The notes under the pieces: model-generated
What the model was told of the DNA's origin: nothing
The model's input: the letters and a program-made list of their open reading frames with translations, nothing else
The model's database searches: none
Part shown: positions 50,824-61,191 of the stretch, in pieces
Position numbering within the stretch: position 1 is the first letter of the stretch
How the letters are laid out: the number at the start of each line of letters is the position of its first letter
Program-made: the position numbers and the translations under genes
Assembly: GCF_900230225.1 (NCBI RefSeq)
Contig: NZ_OCNH01000001.1
Span: 2,108,001-2,172,000 of the forward strand
Direction of reading: 5' to 3'
DNA: 64,000 bases
DNA from: Spirosoma fluviale
GTDB lineage: Bacteria; Bacteroidota; Bacteroidia; Cytophagales; Spirosomataceae

Positions 50824-52908
50824 ATGAAAAAAATTTCACTTATCCTTTTCCTCCTATTCTCTCCATTTTGTCAGGCGCAGCAAGTAAGAGGCTTACTTCG
50901 GATTAGTTCCGGGGTCGCCCCAAAACCGGGGTCATTGAGTGTTGTGGGGGCTGATTCAATCTTAGAAGGAACGACTAAGGCCTATCAGATCATTCTAACC
51001 ACCCCAACTGGTACCACCCTTGATGTTTCCCAAACGGCCAGTTTCTCGGCCAGTCGGGGTAGTGCATCCGGGTTGACAATTTCGCCGGGCAATCCCATAA
51101 ACCTGACTAATGCGACTAATTCCGTTCGGGGAGACGACCGCATCACTACACTCCGGGCAACTTACGAAGGCCTCAGTACCAGCCGGGAAATCCTGCTCAG
51201 CGATGCAACTACCGGCTTTGTGGCGGTGGCTCCGCGCCTGGTAAGGGCGGCTGATGTGGCCAGGTGGCCGCAAATGAAAACGGGCGACCTGATTGTAGAG
51301 GGTGCGACTTTTGTTGTTCCCAATCAGGGCGATTACTCGATCCAGATACGATCGAGTCAGAACAACGTACCCACTTTAGTGCCGGGCGCAACGGTCTGGG
51401 TTAAGGGAGCTCGATACATCAATTTCACCCTACAGCTCAACCAGTCGAGAGTACCGGTAGGCCAGCCCCCCATTCAGGTGAGGAACTACGACGGGCAGGT
51501 AGAAATACAAAACACGTTTACGCTGCTCGGTGCGCAGGGGGCCAGAATTTCGGGGAAGTATGAAGCTGCCACCGGCGCAGGTGATGCCGATTACCAGGGA
51601 CATGGTACCGGCAATTATGCCTTCACTACCGGTCGTTATGGCTGGCTGCTCAACAACAAGTTTCTCGACAAGACAAGACCGGCCCTGACAATGGATGGGG
51701 GCGTGCGCGATATTGAATGGGAGTATATGGAAGTCAAGGCGGGTTATTTTACGGCCATGCTGTTCAACGCCCGGAATTACGACATGAACATCCCCACCTC
51801 AACAACCTACCTTCCTTTTGAAAATATCAACATCCACGATTTTTACATTCACGACCTGGATGGTGAAGGCATCTACCTGGGGTCGACCGAATTAAATCTG
51901 AAAGCCCACTTCAAGGGCGGCAGCTTCTACAATTCACGGATTTTACGCGTTGGCAACGAAGGCCTTCAGTTCGGGCAGCTGAATTCAGGCATGCGCGTTT
52001 TCAACAACGTGGTACACAGCAACTTTAACTGGCGTGACCCTTTTCAGAAATTTCAGGACAATTCGCTTCAGCTTGCTTTGTTTGAGGGTGTACGGGTGTA
52101 TAACAACCTCTTTTTGAGCGGGGGAGAAAAGCAGTTTACGGTTCTTGCCCGGGGCGATACGGCTATTGGCAATGTAGCCAGCCGTATCGATACGATGCTC
52201 ATTCGCAACAACGCCTTCCTCTACAACCGGGGATGGTACGAAGGGTTTGTGAGTACACTGGGGGTAGCCGGTGTTCGAAACCCAATCAACAACCTGACGC
52301 TGGCCATTGATCGCAATCTGTTCGGGAAAAATACATACGCCTACAATCAGGTATACACCAACGTACCGGAACAGAACTACCTGCTCCTCTTCGATCTACT
52401 GGGTACCGGAACGGATGTGCAAGTCACCAACAACGTGTATGATGGCAGTAGCAACGCCCGAACAAGGTGGGTTCTAAACGCAGGCCCAATCGCCATTCTT
52501 GAATCTGGCAATAGCCTGAACGGATTTGTCCCCCATCCTGCTTTCGAGAATTACATGGGGCTCCCCCCCGACTATCACTATTCACGGGTTGAGAAATGGG
52601 CTGGGGTAGTGGGCAGTGAAAGCGGGTTTTCAGCTTCGGGTACATTGAAAGGCACCCTCATCACCGTACCCATTGGAGATATCCGCTTTCGGAATGGCAT
52701 TGGCTATGAATCCAAGGCCGCCAATAACACCAATATTGAGCCAACTGTAGCCTCTAACTGGCAAAACTACTGGAATGTCCTCTACTGGAATCGACAGACC
52801 GGCGAATTGATTCGCAACCCAACCAACCTGACTAACCTGTCCACAACACCACCGGATAATACAAAACTGCTCAGTTTCTATAAAGATCGGGGTATTGGCA
52901 TTTATTGA
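50824..52908 (+). CDS. Secreted right-handed beta-helix protein with possible carbohydrate-binding tail
   Basis: 694 residues. The signal peptide is KKISLILFLLFSPFCQAQ. Residues of about 40-130 form an Ig-like or bacterial-adhesion domain (ILEGTTKAYQIILTTPTGTT). The central 350 residues show parallel beta-helix coils of the NosD/pectate-lyase type: NINIHDFYIHDLDGEGIYLG, GGSFYNSRILRVGNEGLQFG and VYNNLFLSGG, rich in Asn ladders. The C-terminal segment IGYESKAANNTNIEP and NWQNYWNVLYWN resembles a chitin/cellulose-binding CBM5/12-like module. It probably binds or degrades polysaccharide outside the cell; no catalytic residues are identified. No T9SS tail was seen. Confidence 0.8.
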   Translation: MKKISLILFLLFSPFCQAQQVRGLLRISSGVAPKPGSLSVVGADSILEGTTKAYQIILTTPTGTTLDVSQTASFSASRGSASGLTISPGNPINLTNATNSVRGDDRITTLRATYEGLSTSREILLSDATTGFVAVAPRLVRAADVARWPQMKTGDLIVEGATFVVPNQGDYSIQIRSSQNNVPTLVPGATVWVKGARYINFTLQLNQSRVPVGQPPIQVRNYDGQVEIQNTFTLLGAQGARISGKYEAATGAGDADYQGHGTGNYAFTTGRYGWLLNNKFLDKTRPALTMDGGVRDIEWEYMEVKAGYFTAMLFNARNYDMNIPTSTTYLPFENINIHDFYIHDLDGEGIYLGSTELNLKAHFKGGSFYNSRILRVGNEGLQFGQLNSGMRVFNNVVHSNFNWRDPFQKFQDNSLQLALFEGVRVYNNLFLSGGEKQFTVLARGDTAIGNVASRIDTMLIRNNAFLYNRGWYEGFVSTLGVAGVRNPINNLTLAIDRNLFGKNTYAYNQVYTNVPEQNYLLLFDLLGTGTDVQVTNNVYDGSSNARTRWVLNAGPIAILESGNSLNGFVPHPAFENYMGLPPDYHYSRVEKWAGVVGSESGFSASGTLKGTLITVPIGDIRFRNGIGYESKAANNTNIEPTVASNWQNYWNVLYWNRQTGELIRNPTNLTNLSTTPPDNTKLLSFYKDRGIGIY

Positions 52909-52929
52909 GTGCTCTGCGGCCAGTAACGT

Positions 52930-53187
52930 TCACATCAGGAATCGGACCAGGTTGGCGGCCTCACTAACCCCATCAAGTCTGGTTAAGCGGTTGTAGGCGT
53001 CCTTCCGATTCTCGACGGACGAATCGTCGAAGCGTTTGTAGGTTGCCCAGTCGACATAGGCGGTGTTTTGACCCACGTCGAGAATACCACCTCCGCCAAC
53101 GGCCTTCCCGTCCAGTTCCGGTACGTAAACGACGGTGAGCGTAATCGCGGCTTCGCCTTTCGGGTAAAAAGTCCAGGAGAGTTTCAT
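52930..53187 (-). CDS. Small protein of unknown function
   Basis: 85 residues, start MKLSWTFYPKGEAAITLTVV, with YVDWATYKRFDDSSVENRKD further on. No signal peptide, membrane segment or recognised domain. Amino-acid composition and the presence of Trp, Tyr and charged residues in a plausible alternation support a real gene; it fills the gap between two plus-strand genes and converges with the beta-helix gene. A secreted or phage origin is not indicated. Confidence 0.5.
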   Translation of the reverse strand: MKLSWTFYPKGEAAITLTVVYVPELDGKAVGGGGILDVGQNTAYVDWATYKRFDDSSVENRKDAYNRLTRLDGVSEAANLVRFLM

Positions 53188-53314
53188 TTTTTTCTCTTGA
53201 GATATTATAGGGTAGCCCGTCTACCGTTAAATTTATTAGTTAAAACTTCCTTAGTCGACTCCGAGTTAACTTAAGCACGTAGTTTTTACGGTTATCCTGT
53301 TACCAGAAGTTCAT

Positions 53315-55774
53315 TTGAAACCCATTACAGCACACGATTTTCAACAGGCGAAAGCGGATCATCTACTGTTAAAAAATCAGCTAACGGTTAGCTTGTCTAA
53401 CGAAGGAGCTGATCAGAACATTCATATCCTGTCTCAATACGCCTGTCCACTTGGTCGATGGCTCTACAGCCACGCATTAATTGAGCACGAGGAAATTGAC
53501 GAAGTTCACGAACTGGAGCAGGTTCACGCCTTCCTGCATACCCATAGCCGGGAGTTGACCAGGACGTACAAAGCCGGACAGATCGAAGACGTTCGCCAGG
53601 GACTTTCAGGATTGGAAAAAGCAACGGATCGGCTCGTTGAATTACTACATATTCTTGAGCCTAAACTACTTCCTAAAAAGCAAAAGAGTGTAGTGCTACC
53701 GGCACAGGAGCTACTGCATGATCTTTTTATGCAGGCTCCGGCAATTCACTGCATCCTGACTGGCCCCACTCATATTTACACATTTGTCAACTCAGCCTAT
53801 GCCGAGTTAATTGGCGGACGCAACGTGCTGGGAGTACCCGTTCGGGAAGCCCTGCCGGAACTGGCTGATCAGAAATTTTTCGATCTGCTGGATAACGTTT
53901 ATACACACTCGAAACCCTTTGTGGGGAAGGAGATGTCGATTTTGCTGGATAATGGTAGGGGATCGACCAGGCAGGCATACCTTGACTTTATTTATCAGCC
54001 CATAAAAAATGCTCTCGGGCAATCGGAAGGCATACTGGTTTCTGCCTATGAGGTTACGGAGCAAGTGGTGGCTCGCAAAAAAGTGGAAGAGAGTGAGACC
54101 CGTTTCCGCGCCATTATTGAAGAAGCTCCGGTTGCCACCTGTCTTTTTGTCGGACCTGCTATGCGGGTTGATGTTGCCAACGATTTAATGCTTCAGTACT
54201 GGGGCAAAGGCCGGTCTATACTGGGTAAACCACTTGCCGAAGGTGTGCCCGAAATAGTAGGTCAGCCCTTTCTGGATATTCTCGACACCGTATTCAAAAC
54301 GGGGGAAACCTACCAGGCCAAGGCCGCCCCTGCTGAACTTAAACTGGATGGTGTTTTAGGCACCTACTATTTTGACTTTACCTATAAGCCTCTGTTTGAT
54401 AAACAGGGGCATGTGTACGCTATTATCGACACTGCCGTCGACGTGACCAATCAGGTACTGGCACAGCAACAACAATTACAGTTAGCGGCTATTGTAGAGA
54501 AAGTACCCATTTGCGTGACAATTACCGACCTGGATGGCAGTTTTAGGTACGTAAACCCCTTTGGTAAGCAGTTACTTGGCCTACCCCCGGACGAAGTACA
54601 TACGAAGCACCTCAACGACTTTATTGTCGAAGAAGATATGAATATGCTGCTCAACGAAGCCATACCCGCTTTATTGACCAGTCATCACTGGGAAGGTAGA
54701 CTTCTCATGCGCCATTTGCAAACCGGAGAATTAATACCGGTCGATACTACCTCCCTCGCTCTGACCGATCCGGCTACCGGGCATCTGGATGCGTTGGTTG
54801 CCGTAAATCGCGACTTACGGCCCGAAATTCTGGCCCTGGAGCAGCAGGAACAGATTATGCAGGAGCTGCGGGCCAGCGAAGAACGCTATCGGCACTTATC
54901 CACGGAGCTGGAAGAGCAGGTAAACCTACGCACCGCCGAACTGGCTGCTACAAATGAACAGCTGGCCATTACCAACGAAGAGCTGGCATCGGCCAACGAA
55001 GAATTTGCCGCTACAAATGAAGAACTGGAAGAAGCGAACCAGCTATTTAGCCTCTCCAATCAAAACCTCGAACGATTTGCGTATATAGCCAGTCACGATT
55101 TGCAGGAACCCCTCCGCAAAGTCCAGCAATTTGGCGATTTGCTGAGTGCTCAGTACAGCTCCCAGCTAGGCGAAGGCCTCACCTACCTCGAACGCATGCA
55201 GGCAGCCGCTTCGCGCATGTCGACCCTGATTCGGGACTTGCTCAGCTTCTCCCGCATCTCCACCTGGCAGAACATTACGGCGCTGGTCTCGCTGAACAGC
55301 GTTATAGAAACCGTGCTGAGTGATCTGGAACTGCGTATTCAGGAAACAGGGGCCGTTGTAGAAGTGGCGCTCCTGCCCAACATTCAGGGTGATCGTTCGC
55401 AGCTGGAGCAGCTATTTCAGAATTTACTCAGCAATGCCCTGAAATTCAGCAGACCGAACCAGGCTCCTCACATTCATATCCACTACGACACCCTCACCGC
55501 CGGAAACTTACCCGCAACGGTCAAACCGGCCCGACAAACCCGAGCGTACTACCAGATACAGGTCTCGGACAATGGAATCGGCTTCGACGAACAATATGCA
55601 GACCGGATATTTCAGATTTTTCAGCGGCTGCACGGCAAAAGTGAGTTTGCCGGAACGGGTATCGGGCTGGCCATCTGCGAAAAAGTGGTTACCAACCACG
55701 GCGGAGCAATTATTGCCAACAGCCAGCCGGGGCAGGGAGCCACATTCAGTATTTATTTCCCGGTGCAGAGCTAA
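53315..55774 (+). CDS. Histidine kinase with CZB zinc-sensing domain and three PAS domains
   Basis: 819 residues. The start is a TTG at 53315; no ATG exists upstream in the open frame or in the first about 140 codons. Residues 1-110 match a CZB (chemoreceptor zinc-binding) domain, with AKADHLLLKNQL, CPLGRWLYSHAL and HAFLHTHSREL giving the His/Cys zinc set. Three PAS domains follow (roughly 130-260, 265-395 and 395-520), then a long coiled coil of TNEELASANEEF repeats and a kinase with H-box IASHDLQEPLRK (His594) and ATPase motifs LFQNLLSNALKFS, VSDNGIGFDEQY and GTGIGLAICEKV. No membrane segments were found, so it is a soluble sensor. No response regulator gene is adjacent. Confidence 0.9.
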   Translation: MKPITAHDFQQAKADHLLLKNQLTVSLSNEGADQNIHILSQYACPLGRWLYSHALIEHEEIDEVHELEQVHAFLHTHSRELTRTYKAGQIEDVRQGLSGLEKATDRLVELLHILEPKLLPKKQKSVVLPAQELLHDLFMQAPAIHCILTGPTHIYTFVNSAYAELIGGRNVLGVPVREALPELADQKFFDLLDNVYTHSKPFVGKEMSILLDNGRGSTRQAYLDFIYQPIKNALGQSEGILVSAYEVTEQVVARKKVEESETRFRAIIEEAPVATCLFVGPAMRVDVANDLMLQYWGKGRSILGKPLAEGVPEIVGQPFLDILDTVFKTGETYQAKAAPAELKLDGVLGTYYFDFTYKPLFDKQGHVYAIIDTAVDVTNQVLAQQQQLQLAAIVEKVPICVTITDLDGSFRYVNPFGKQLLGLPPDEVHTKHLNDFIVEEDMNMLLNEAIPALLTSHHWEGRLLMRHLQTGELIPVDTTSLALTDPATGHLDALVAVNRDLRPEILALEQQEQIMQELRASEERYRHLSTELEEQVNLRTAELAATNEQLAITNEELASANEEFAATNEELEEANQLFSLSNQNLERFAYIASHDLQEPLRKVQQFGDLLSAQYSSQLGEGLTYLERMQAAASRMSTLIRDLLSFSRISTWQNITALVSLNSVIETVLSDLELRIQETGAVVEVALLPNIQGDRSQLEQLFQNLLSNALKFSRPNQAPHIHIHYDTLTAGNLPATVKPARQTRAYYQIQVSDNGIGFDEQYADRIFQIFQRLHGKSEFAGTGIGLAICEKVVTNHGGAIIANSQPGQGATFSIYFPVQS

Positions 55775-55917
55775 CAGACGCCGACGGTAGGTCAAACATG
55801 GGGTAGACCATTCAGCCCGATCGCATCGTCTACCGTTAAAAGCCGCACTTTGCGTGCAGACGAAAATCGTGTACCTTGGGTAATTCTAATCGATACCCTT
55901 TGTAAATACACCGCCCT

Positions 55918-57720
55918 ATGACTGTGCGATCTACCTACACGCTCCTGCTGATCGTATACACGTTGGCACAGGCAGGCGAATCCATCGCTCAGTCTACCTG
56001 GCTTCCTCCATCTTTGGAAAAGGCCCCCGACTCCGCCAGGGTGTGGGCACTTGGACAGGTTGGCGATTCGCTGGTTAGCGGGGGGCAGCTAAGCAATGCC
56101 CGGCAGGCGTATCAGCAGGCGCTGCAGCTAGCCCAGCGGCTGGGCAACCCAGGGTCGATTGGCCTGGCCTATCGGGGAATGGGGTACTGGTACGAACACG
56201 TGAGCGATTACACCCAGGCCATAGCTTACTACCAGCGGGCATTGAGTGAGTTCAAAAAAACAAGTGATTCACGCAACATTGCCAGCACTCTGTACTTCAT
56301 CAGCTTTAGTTATGATCGGCTTCATGATGATAAACAGGCCTTTCACTATGCAGAACTGGGTATGAAACTGGCCCGACAGGCCGGGATCAACGAGGTGCTG
56401 GTTCAGTTTTACGAACAAATGGCTCATCTCCTGAGTCACCGCAAAGACGAAAAGCAGGCGGATGCCTACATGCAGAAAGCACTGGCCTATTACCAACAAA
56501 AGGGCGATTCGTTAACCTATTACACGGCCTTGTTCAATTCGGCACTGATGGACAAAAACTGGCAACAGTACACCCGCGCCGAAGACAAGTTCCGCCTGGC
56601 CGAACGGTTTGCTACCAGGCAGAACGATAGCTATTTCCTTGGTTTCATATGGGCCAGTATGCCCTATGCCCTCATTCCCCGGAATAAACTCGATGAAGCA
56701 GAGAAATACTGTCAGCAAGCCCTGACATGGGTTCAGCAGACGGGTACGAATAAGTACAGTATGCTCGCCGACATTAACGACCACCTGAGTCAAATTGCCG
56801 AAAGACGGGGCGACTACCGGCAGGCGTTGTTCTACTATAAGCAACAGGTAATTAACCGGGATAGCATCGTCAATGAAACAAAAAACCGCCAGTTGGCCGA
56901 ACTGGAAACCCGGTACCAAACGCAGCAGAAAGAGGTCGAGATCAATCAGCTTCTGAAGACCAATGCCTTGCAGGAACGCCAGATCTGGGCGGGTATTGCC
57001 GGGCTTGTTATGCTCACGCTCTTACTCGGCACCCTCTTTTGGCTTTACAGGCGGGTTCAGCACAGCCGCTTGAAAATTCAGCAGCAATCCGATCAGATGG
57101 CGTTGTTGATGAAAGAGTTACACCATCGCGTGAAAAATAACCTGGCCATTGTATCCAGCCTGCTCAAACTCCAGTCGAATCGACTTAGCGACGAAAAGGC
57201 GGTGCAGGCCGTTCGGGAAGGGCAGCAGCGGGTAGAAGCCATGGCCATGATTCACCAGCGATTATACCAGACCGATCAGGTAACGACGGTTGACATGCGG
57301 GAATACCTGACCGACCTCTCGGCAAGTCTGATGCGGGCGTATGGGCACCAGGCCGACGAATTCGATTTACAACTGACGGTCGAACAACCCAAACTCGACG
57401 TAGACGTTGCCATGCCCCTGGGCCTGATCGTTAATGAGTTAGCTACGAATGCCTTCAAGTATGCCTATCAGAGTCAGCACCGGCCTTTCCTTCGCATTGC
57501 GTTGCTGAATCAGGGAACGGAGCCGGGCATCACGCTTGAGGTGCAGGACAATGGACCGGGCATCGATGTAGCAGCCTGGCAACTGACGTCGTCTCAATCC
57601 TCGTTCGGTAAGCGGCTGATTGCTTCCCTCAGCGAACAACTGGAAGGCGAATTTAAATTTCACCGCCAAAATGGCACGCTGTTTCGCCTATTTGTGCCCG
57701 AAGTTCGCCTTCAGGCTTGA
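55918..57720 (+). CDS. TPR-containing sensor histidine kinase (HisKA_2 type)
   Basis: 600 residues. The signal peptide (TLLLIVYTLAQAGESIAQ) leads into a periplasmic part of about six TPRs (IGLAYRGMGYWYEHVSDYTQ, RNIASTLYFISFSYDRLHDD, HLSQIAERRGDYRQALFYYK). One membrane segment follows (IWAGIAGLVMLTLLLGTLFW), then a short coiled coil and a HisKA_2 dimerisation domain with LLMKELHHRVKNNLAIVSSL (His402/His403) and an HATPase with LIVNELATNAFKYAY and VQDNGPGID. It signals to an unlinked response regulator; in Bacteroidota these usually pair with LytTR-type regulators. A near-consensus TACCCTTTG lies about 20 bases upstream of its start region. Confidence 0.92.
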   Translation: MTVRSTYTLLLIVYTLAQAGESIAQSTWLPPSLEKAPDSARVWALGQVGDSLVSGGQLSNARQAYQQALQLAQRLGNPGSIGLAYRGMGYWYEHVSDYTQAIAYYQRALSEFKKTSDSRNIASTLYFISFSYDRLHDDKQAFHYAELGMKLARQAGINEVLVQFYEQMAHLLSHRKDEKQADAYMQKALAYYQQKGDSLTYYTALFNSALMDKNWQQYTRAEDKFRLAERFATRQNDSYFLGFIWASMPYALIPRNKLDEAEKYCQQALTWVQQTGTNKYSMLADINDHLSQIAERRGDYRQALFYYKQQVINRDSIVNETKNRQLAELETRYQTQQKEVEINQLLKTNALQERQIWAGIAGLVMLTLLLGTLFWLYRRVQHSRLKIQQQSDQMALLMKELHHRVKNNLAIVSSLLKLQSNRLSDEKAVQAVREGQQRVEAMAMIHQRLYQTDQVTTVDMREYLTDLSASLMRAYGHQADEFDLQLTVEQPKLDVDVAMPLGLIVNELATNAFKYAYQSQHRPFLRIALLNQGTEPGITLEVQDNGPGIDVAAWQLTSSQSSFGKRLIASLSEQLEGEFKFHRQNGTLFRLFVPEVRLQA

Positions 57721-57792
57721 CCGCCTATTTTCTCCGGAGTAAAAGATGCGACTCTCCCACTTTTTCGTTGACCTTTTTGTATTCCTTTGTCC

Positions 57793-60700
57793 ATGATCAC
57801 TGCTCAAAAACCAGAATCCGCTCAAGCAAAGCCCCGCGCTTTTACCCATAAAATCCGCATTGTCACCTCGGCCTCCCTTTTCGACGGCCACGACGCAGCT
57901 ATTAACCTGATGCGTCGGCTCATGCAGGCGTCCGGAGCCGAGGTTATTCACCTGGGCCACAACCGTTCCGTGGCCGAGATTGTGGATTGCGCCATTCAGG
58001 AAGATGTTCAGGGCATTGCCGTGACCAGTTACCAGGGCGGCCACCTGGAATTTTTCAAATACATGTACGACCTGCTCAATGAACGCGGGGCCGGGCATAT
58101 CAAACTCTTTGGCGGTGGGGGCGGTACCATTCTCCCTTCCGAAATTGACGAGCTTCATGCCTATGGCATCGCCCGTATCTACTCGCCGGACGATGGCCGG
58201 GCGATGGGCTTGCAGGGGATGATCGATGATCTGTTGACGCAATGCGACTTCGACACCCCCGCCCCTTCACAAGTCGATGCGCCCACCCAAACAGATGCCC
58301 AGTTAATTGCCCGGCTCATTAGTCAGGCAGAAAATCACCCGGACCGGTTCTCCAAACAGCGGCTCCTGCCCGACTCTACCCAACCGGCCCCCGTATTGGG
58401 CATCACCGGTACGGGAGGTGCGGGGAAATCCTCCCTGGTCGATGAACTGGTGCTTCGTTTTTTACGCACCTTTCCCGACCAGACGATAGCCATCATATCT
58501 GTTGACCCGTCCAAACGCAAATCGGGGGGGGCGTTGCTCGGCGACCGAATCCGGATGAACGCTATCCACTCCCCACGGGTGTACATGCGCTCGCTGGCCA
58601 CCCGTCAGTCCAATCTGGCGCTGAGCCGACATGTGCAGGATGCCATCGATGTGTGTAAAGCGGCTCAGTTCGACTTGATCATCGTGGAAACGTCGGGGAT
58701 CGGGCAGTCCGACACGGAAATCACGGAACATGCCGACAAAACACTGTACGTGATGACGGCCGAATACGGCGCGGCAACGCAGTTGGAAAAAATCGACATG
58801 CTCGACTTCGCCGATGTCATTGCCATTAACAAATTCGACAAGCGTGGCTCACTCGACGCCCTGCGCGATGTCCGGAAACAGTACCGGCGCAATCACAACA
58901 ACTGGGACCTTCCGGATGATGACCTTCCGATTCTGGGCACCATTGCTTCGCAGTTCAACGATGCGGGCATGAACCGGCTTTTCGACCGGCTGATGCGGGT
59001 GCTGGGTATGGAGCAAACGGTTGACGGGACGTCAACCATGCACAATGCCCTGCAACCCACGCCCAACGCCATTATCCCCACCGACCGGGTGCGTTACCTG
59101 GCCGAAATTGTGGAAGAAAGCCGACGGTACGCCGATTACGTGAACGAACAAACGACCCTGGCCCGGCAACTTTATCAACTGGAGGGAGCTATCCGGCTAC
59201 TAGCCGACGGGGCCGGAAAAGAAGAGCTTCAACGTTTGCACGCCGACCGGGAGGGCCGTCTCGCTCCCGACTGCCGCCAGTTGTTGCAACAATGGCCAGC
59301 CATGCAACAGCGGTACACGGCCGAGTTCTACGAATTTACCGTGCGGGATAAAGTAATCCGACAGCCACTTTACACCGAGACGCTTTCGCACCTGAAAATA
59401 CCTAAAGTCAGTCTGCCTAAATACAGTGATTCGGGTGATGTGCTGCACTGGCTGCTGACCGAAAATGTACCGGGCGAATTTCCATTCACAGCAGGCGTGT
59501 TTCCCCTGAAGCGGGAAGGCGAAGACCCCACCCGGATGTTTGCCGGGGAGGGCGGCCCCGAGCGCACCAACCGCCGGTTTCATTACGTATCGAAAGGTTT
59601 ACCGGCCAAACGGCTCTCCACCGCCTTCGATTCCGTAACGCTGTACGGCGAAGATCCGGCCATGCGTCCCGATATTTTCGGCAAAATCGGCAACTCCGGT
59701 GTCAGCATCTGTACGCTGGACGATGCCAAGAAGCTTTATTCGGGCTTCGACCTTTGTAACCCATCCACGTCGGTTTCGATGACCATCAATGGACCGGCCC
59801 CCATATTGCTGGGCTTTTTCCTGAACGCGGCCATCGACCAGCAATGTGAGAAATGGCTACGGGCCGAGGGCAACTCCTACACGCGCAAGGCTACGGACCC
59901 GGTCTATCAGGGAGAACTCCCGGAAGGGAACGACGGGCTGGGACTGATGCTGCTCGGTACCACCGGCGATCAGGTATTGCCCCGTGAGGTGTACGAACAA
60001 CTCAAAGCCGACACGCTCCGAAAGGTACGCGGGACGGTACAGGCCGACATTCTGAAGGAAGATCAGGCCCAAAATACCTGTATTTTCTCAACCGAATTCG
60101 CGCTGAAGATGATGGGCGATATTCAGCAGTATTTTACGGACAACCGGGTACAGAATTTTTATTCCGTTTCTATTTCGGGCTACCACATTGCCGAAGCCGG
60201 GGCCAATCCTATTTCGCAGCTGGCCTTCACGCTGTCCAATGGGTTCACGTTTGTTGAGTACTACTTAAGCCGGGGTATGCACATCGATGCGTTTGCGCCT
60301 AACCTGTCGTTCTTTTTCTCGAATGGCATGGACCCGGAATACACCGTACTTGGCCGCGTAGCCCGCCGAATCTGGGCCAAAGCCATGCGACACAAGTACA
60401 AGGGCAACGACCGTTCCCAGAAGCTTAAATACCACATCCAGACGTCGGGGCGGAGTTTACACGCGCAGGAAATAGCCTTCAACGACATCCGCACCACTTT
60501 ACAGGCGTTACTGGCCATTTACGACAACTGTAACTCACTGCATACCAACGCCTATGATGAAGCCATCACCACCCCTACCGAAGAGTCGGTTCGGCGGGCG
60601 ATGGCGATTCAGCTGATCATAAACCGGGAATTTGGTCTGACCACGAACGAAAACCCCTTACAGGGCGCGTTTGTGATCGACGAGTTGACAGAACTGGTGG

Positions 60701-61128
60701 AAGAAGCCGTTTATCAGGAATTTTTAGCCATTAACGAACGGGGTGGCGTATTGGGCGCCATGGAGCGGATGTACCAGCGCAGTAAAATTCAGGAAGAGTC
60801 CATGTATTACGAAACCCTGAAACACAATGGCGACCTGCCAATTGTGGGCGTCAATACCTTCCTCGACCCGGCGGGCTCTCCCACCGTCGTACCGGCTGAA
60901 GTGATTCGGTCTACAGATGAAGAGAAACGGTATGCCGTCGACTCCTGCCGGACTTTTCAGGAAACCCATCGGGCCAGTGCAGAGCAGGCACTGCGCAACC
61001 TTCAAACGGCGGCCCTGACCAACGGGAATATTTTTGACAGCCTGATGGAAGCCACAAAAGTGTGTTCGCTGGGGCAGTTAACCAATGCACTCTATGCCGT
61101 TGGCGGAAAATACCGTCGAAACATGTAA
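57793..61128 (+). CDS. icmF: Fused isobutyryl-CoA mutase (IcmF)
   Basis: 1,111 residues from the ATG at 57793 (a TTG at 57787 is less likely). It is a single-chain B12 enzyme. The N-terminal cobalamin domain has [14 protein letters not shown] with His33 as cobalt ligand and [15 protein letters not shown]. The middle G3E GTPase chaperone domain has the Walker [15 protein letters not shown] (from about residue 205), [10 protein letters not shown] and NKFDKRG. The C-terminal mutase barrel has [37 protein letters not shown] and [12 protein letters not shown]. It interconverts isobutyryl-CoA and n-butyryl-CoA, and in some members pivalyl-CoA; the substrate is not proven here. A terminator shared with the next, convergent gene follows. 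Confidence 0.95.
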   Translation: MITAQKPESAQAKPRAFTHKIRIVTSASLFDGHDAAINLMRRLMQASGAEVIHLGHNRSVAEIVDCAIQEDVQGIAVTSYQGGHLEFFKYMYDLLNERGAGHIKLFGGGGGTILPSEIDELHAYGIARIYSPDDGRAMGLQGMIDDLLTQCDFDTPAPSQVDAPTQTDAQLIARLISQAENHPDRFSKQRLLPDSTQPAPVLGITGTGGAGKSSLVDELVLRFLRTFPDQTIAIISVDPSKRKSGGALLGDRIRMNAIHSPRVYMRSLATRQSNLALSRHVQDAIDVCKAAQFDLIIVETSGIGQSDTEITEHADKTLYVMTAEYGAATQLEKIDMLDFADVIAINKFDKRGSLDALRDVRKQYRRNHNNWDLPDDDLPILGTIASQFNDAGMNRLFDRLMRVLGMEQTVDGTSTMHNALQPTPNAIIPTDRVRYLAEIVEESRRYADYVNEQTTLARQLYQLEGAIRLLADGAGKEELQRLHADREGRLAPDCRQLLQQWPAMQQRYTAEFYEFTVRDKVIRQPLYTETLSHLKIPKVSLPKYSDSGDVLHWLLTENVPGEFPFTAGVFPLKREGEDPTRMFAGEGGPERTNRRFHYVSKGLPAKRLSTAFDSVTLYGEDPAMRPDIFGKIGNSGVSICTLDDAKKLYSGFDLCNPSTSVSMTINGPAPILLGFFLNAAIDQQCEKWLRAEGNSYTRKATDPVYQGELPEGNDGLGLMLLGTTGDQVLPREVYEQLKADTLRKVRGTVQADILKEDQAQNTCIFSTEFALKMMGDIQQYFTDNRVQNFYSVSISGYHIAEAGANPISQLAFTLSNGFTFVEYYLSRGMHIDAFAPNLSFFFSNGMDPEYTVLGRVARRIWAKAMRHKYKGNDRSQKLKYHIQTSGRSLHAQEIAFNDIRTTLQALLAIYDNCNSLHTNAYDEAITTPTEESVRRAMAIQLIINREFGLTTNENPLQGAFVIDELTELVEEAVYQEFLAINERGGVLGAMERMYQRSKIQEESMYYETLKHNGDLPIVGVNTFLDPAGSPTVVPAEVIRSTDEEKRYAVDSCRTFQETHRASAEQALRNLQTAALTNGNIFDSLMEATKVCSLGQLTNALYAVGGKYRRNM

Positions 61129-61152
61129 GCGATCTATTTCCGGTACCCCTCT

Positions 61153-61191
61153 CCCAACCAGTCCTGATAAAATCACTAAGGACTGGTTGGG
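61153..61191. terminator. Terminator between convergent IcmF and SASA genes
   Basis: Perfect 13-base arms CCCAACCAGTCCT (61153-61165) and AGGACTGGTTGGG (61179-61191). The 3' arm is also the last codons of the minus-strand gene (TSP-stop region). No T run is seen, but the stem is strong. Confidence 0.65.
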
